From Macrothele yani (lineage: Eukaryota; Arthropoda; Arachnida; Araneae; Macrothelidae): a stretch of DNA of 64,000 nt. Position 1 is the first letter of the stretch. Every line of letters begins with the position of its first letter. Positions 53,301 through 56,300 of this stretch are shown in pieces. The position numbers and the translations under genes were made by a program. The stretch spans positions 142,634,541 to 142,698,540 of the forward strand of contig CM077012.1 of the NCBI GenBank assembly GCA_039090855.1, given 5' to 3'. Below the pieces are notes generated by a model, which saw nothing but the letters and a program-made list of their open reading frames with translations, did not search any database and had not been told where the DNA came from.

Positions 53301-56300
53301 TTTCTTGCAGTAATGAATAATACAAGTTATCAAGTATTTTATGGTACCCTTGCATTGGTATTATGAAATTTTAACTGCTATTGCCACAAGTTTAAGTGCA
53401 GCTGTTGCAATCGAAAGCTTTACAACTATTTTTTTGGCATCTTGCATTACACTAACAGTGAAATAGTTTAAGAAGGGAAAAGAGGCGGGGAAAACGAAAG
53501 CTGTCCCTATAAAAGCATGGCCGGAAGGACGTGTTATTATTATTCAATTGCAATAAAATTTTACAGATATTATTTTTTTCCTGAATTGGAACAATTTTGA
53601 GGGGTGAGACTTAAACATTTCAGAAGTTCAATAATTTGGGACACCCTAATATATCATCATCATCATCATTGTCAACCATTATCAATCCACTGCTGGATGA
53701 AGGTCTCACCAAGTTTCCTCCACAACGGTCTGTCTTGTGCCAGTCTCCTCCATGTCACTCCTGCATACTTTCGAATTTCATCTACCCATCTCCCATGTGG
53801 TCTTCTTCTGGGTCTTTTCCTGTCCCTTGGAATCCAATCTAAAATTTCGGCTGTCAATCGATGGTCTGTCCTTCTGGCAGTATGTCCATTAAGCCCATTG
53901 CCATTTCAGGGATTTAACTCTGACCATGATGCCTTCCACTCTTGTCCCTTTTCGGATCCACGAGTTCCTCTTCTTATCTCTCCTGGTTACACCAAGCATG
54001 CACCTCTCCATGCTTTTTTGAGTTGTCTGCAGCCTTTGTATGTTTCTTTTAGTTAAGGTCCACGTCTCTGCACCATACGTAAGCACTGGAAGGATGCATT
54101 GATCAAACACTTTTCTTTTAAGACATAATGGCATATTGCTCTTGAAAATTATGCTGTTTCTTCCAAAAGCTCTCCAGGCAAGTTTTGTATGCCAATTAAT
54201 TCTTCATCAATGTGACCCTCACTTGATATCTGCTGTCCAAGATAAATGTACGTGTCTGTTATCTCCAGCTTTTCTCCATCAATCGATAAATCTTCATTTC
54301 TTGAAAAAGCATTGAACATCACTTTTGTCTTCTGAAAGTTCATTTTTAATCCCACTTCTTTACTCTTGTCAGCAAGTTCCTGGATCATACTCTGCAGCTC
54401 TGATGGGGTAGTTGCAAAAATGACTACGTCATCAGCAAAACGAAGGTGGGTTAGATAATCTCCATTAATCTTTATCCCCTTGTTTTCCCAGCTCAGCGAC
54501 TGAAAGACACCCTCCAATGTGGCATTAAAGAGCTTCGGAGATATGGTGTCACCTTGTCTCACTCCCTTTCCTACTTTTATTTGTGCTGTATTCTCAAACA
54601 GCCGAATCTTTGTACTTGCATTTTCATAGATGTTATTAATAATATTAATGTATGCATCTTCAATACCACAGGATTTCAGAGCCATTGTAACTGCTGATGG
54701 TTTCACCGAATCAAAGGCTTTTTCATAATCGATAAAAGCCATGCACAATGGAAGTTCATATTCCCTTGCTCTTTCAATTAGTTCTCTTAGTACGTGGATA
54801 TGATCTATTGTGCTGTAGCCACTCCTGAATCCAGCGTGTTCTCTCGGTTGACCCATGTCCAGTGTTACCTTCAAGCGGTGTGAAAGAACTTTAGTAAAGA
54901 TTTTATAAACCACTGATAGGAGGCTGATAGGTCTGTAGTTCCTGAGATCCTCAATGTCACCTTTTTTATGTAGCAGGATCATTGTAGCGTTGGTCCAATC
55001 CTCAGGAATCTTCCCTTCATTAAGGCATCGAGGAAAATTTGGGCGAGTACTGTTTCGATTGCTCCACTTGCTTCTTGTATGATGTCTACAGTAATTCCAT
55101 CTTCTCCTGGAGCTTTTCCCCGCTTCATGTTCTTGATTGCATGTGCAACTTCTGCTGGGAGGACTGAAAGAACTCTGGTACCTTTCATGATGTCTGGAGT
55201 ACATGTATCAGCCCTTTCATATAATTTGGAGTAGAAATCTTTCACTCTTGTCAAAATTTCGCCTCTATTTCTTGTTACAGAACCATCTTCTTTTCTCAGT
55301 GCCATAATCTGTTTTCTTCCCTTACTGAGATGTCCCTTTGCTATCTTTAGGCTTTGGTTGTTTTCAATTGCTTTCCTCACTAGTTGATAGTTGGATTTCC
55401 TTACGTCTTCAGTGATACTTTTTCGTACTGTCTTGCATAGCTCTATATATTCCACTTTGGAAGTCACATCTCCTTTAGTTGTCCTCATCTCTCTTCCTTT
55501 TTGCATCAACATTTTGGTTTTTCCTGATAATTTGTTCACATGCAACTTGTTCTTAGAACCAGGTAATTTTGTTGCTGTTTCCATAAAAGCTTTGGTTACT
55601 TTTCTGTTAACTTCAGAAATATCTACTTCTTCTGATGTTAGGCCACCTTCTAAAGCAGAAAATCTGTTCTTCAGTTCCAACTTGAAGGTATTATGGTGTT
55701 TTTTAAGGTTGGTTATGTCAATACATTTTGTTTGTCTTATGAGCTTGCCACGTTCGAGTTTAGTGTTGAGGTGCATCTTACATCTCACCAATCTATGGTC
55801 ACTACCTGTGTTGAACTTGTTTAGCACACTGCAGTCTTCTATGACGAATTTTTTGTCATTTTTTGTTCGAGTTTAGTGTTGAGGTGCATCTTACATCTCA
55901 CCAATCTATGGTCACTACCTGTGTTGAACTTGTTTAGCACACTGCAGTCTTCTATGACGAATTTTTTGTTACACATAATAAAATCAATTTCCCTTGTCCC
56001 ATTTGGATGTCTCCATGTCCATTTCCTGTGTGGCTTTTTCTTGAAAAAAGAGTTCATGAGGAAAAACCCTTCTGCCTCTGAAAACTCTACGAGAGTATTT
56101 CCACGCTTGTTGCTGTTGTCCTATTTTTGCATTGAAATCTCCCATAATTATCTTCAAGTGCTGCTTACCTTTATTATTTAGATGACGAATTTCCTCATAA
56201 AATTCCTCGATTTCTTCTTCAGGATGACTTTTGGTGGGTGCATAAGTTTGAATAATCTGAACCTTGTATCTTCTTGAGAGTTGGATAATGAGTCGTGCAG

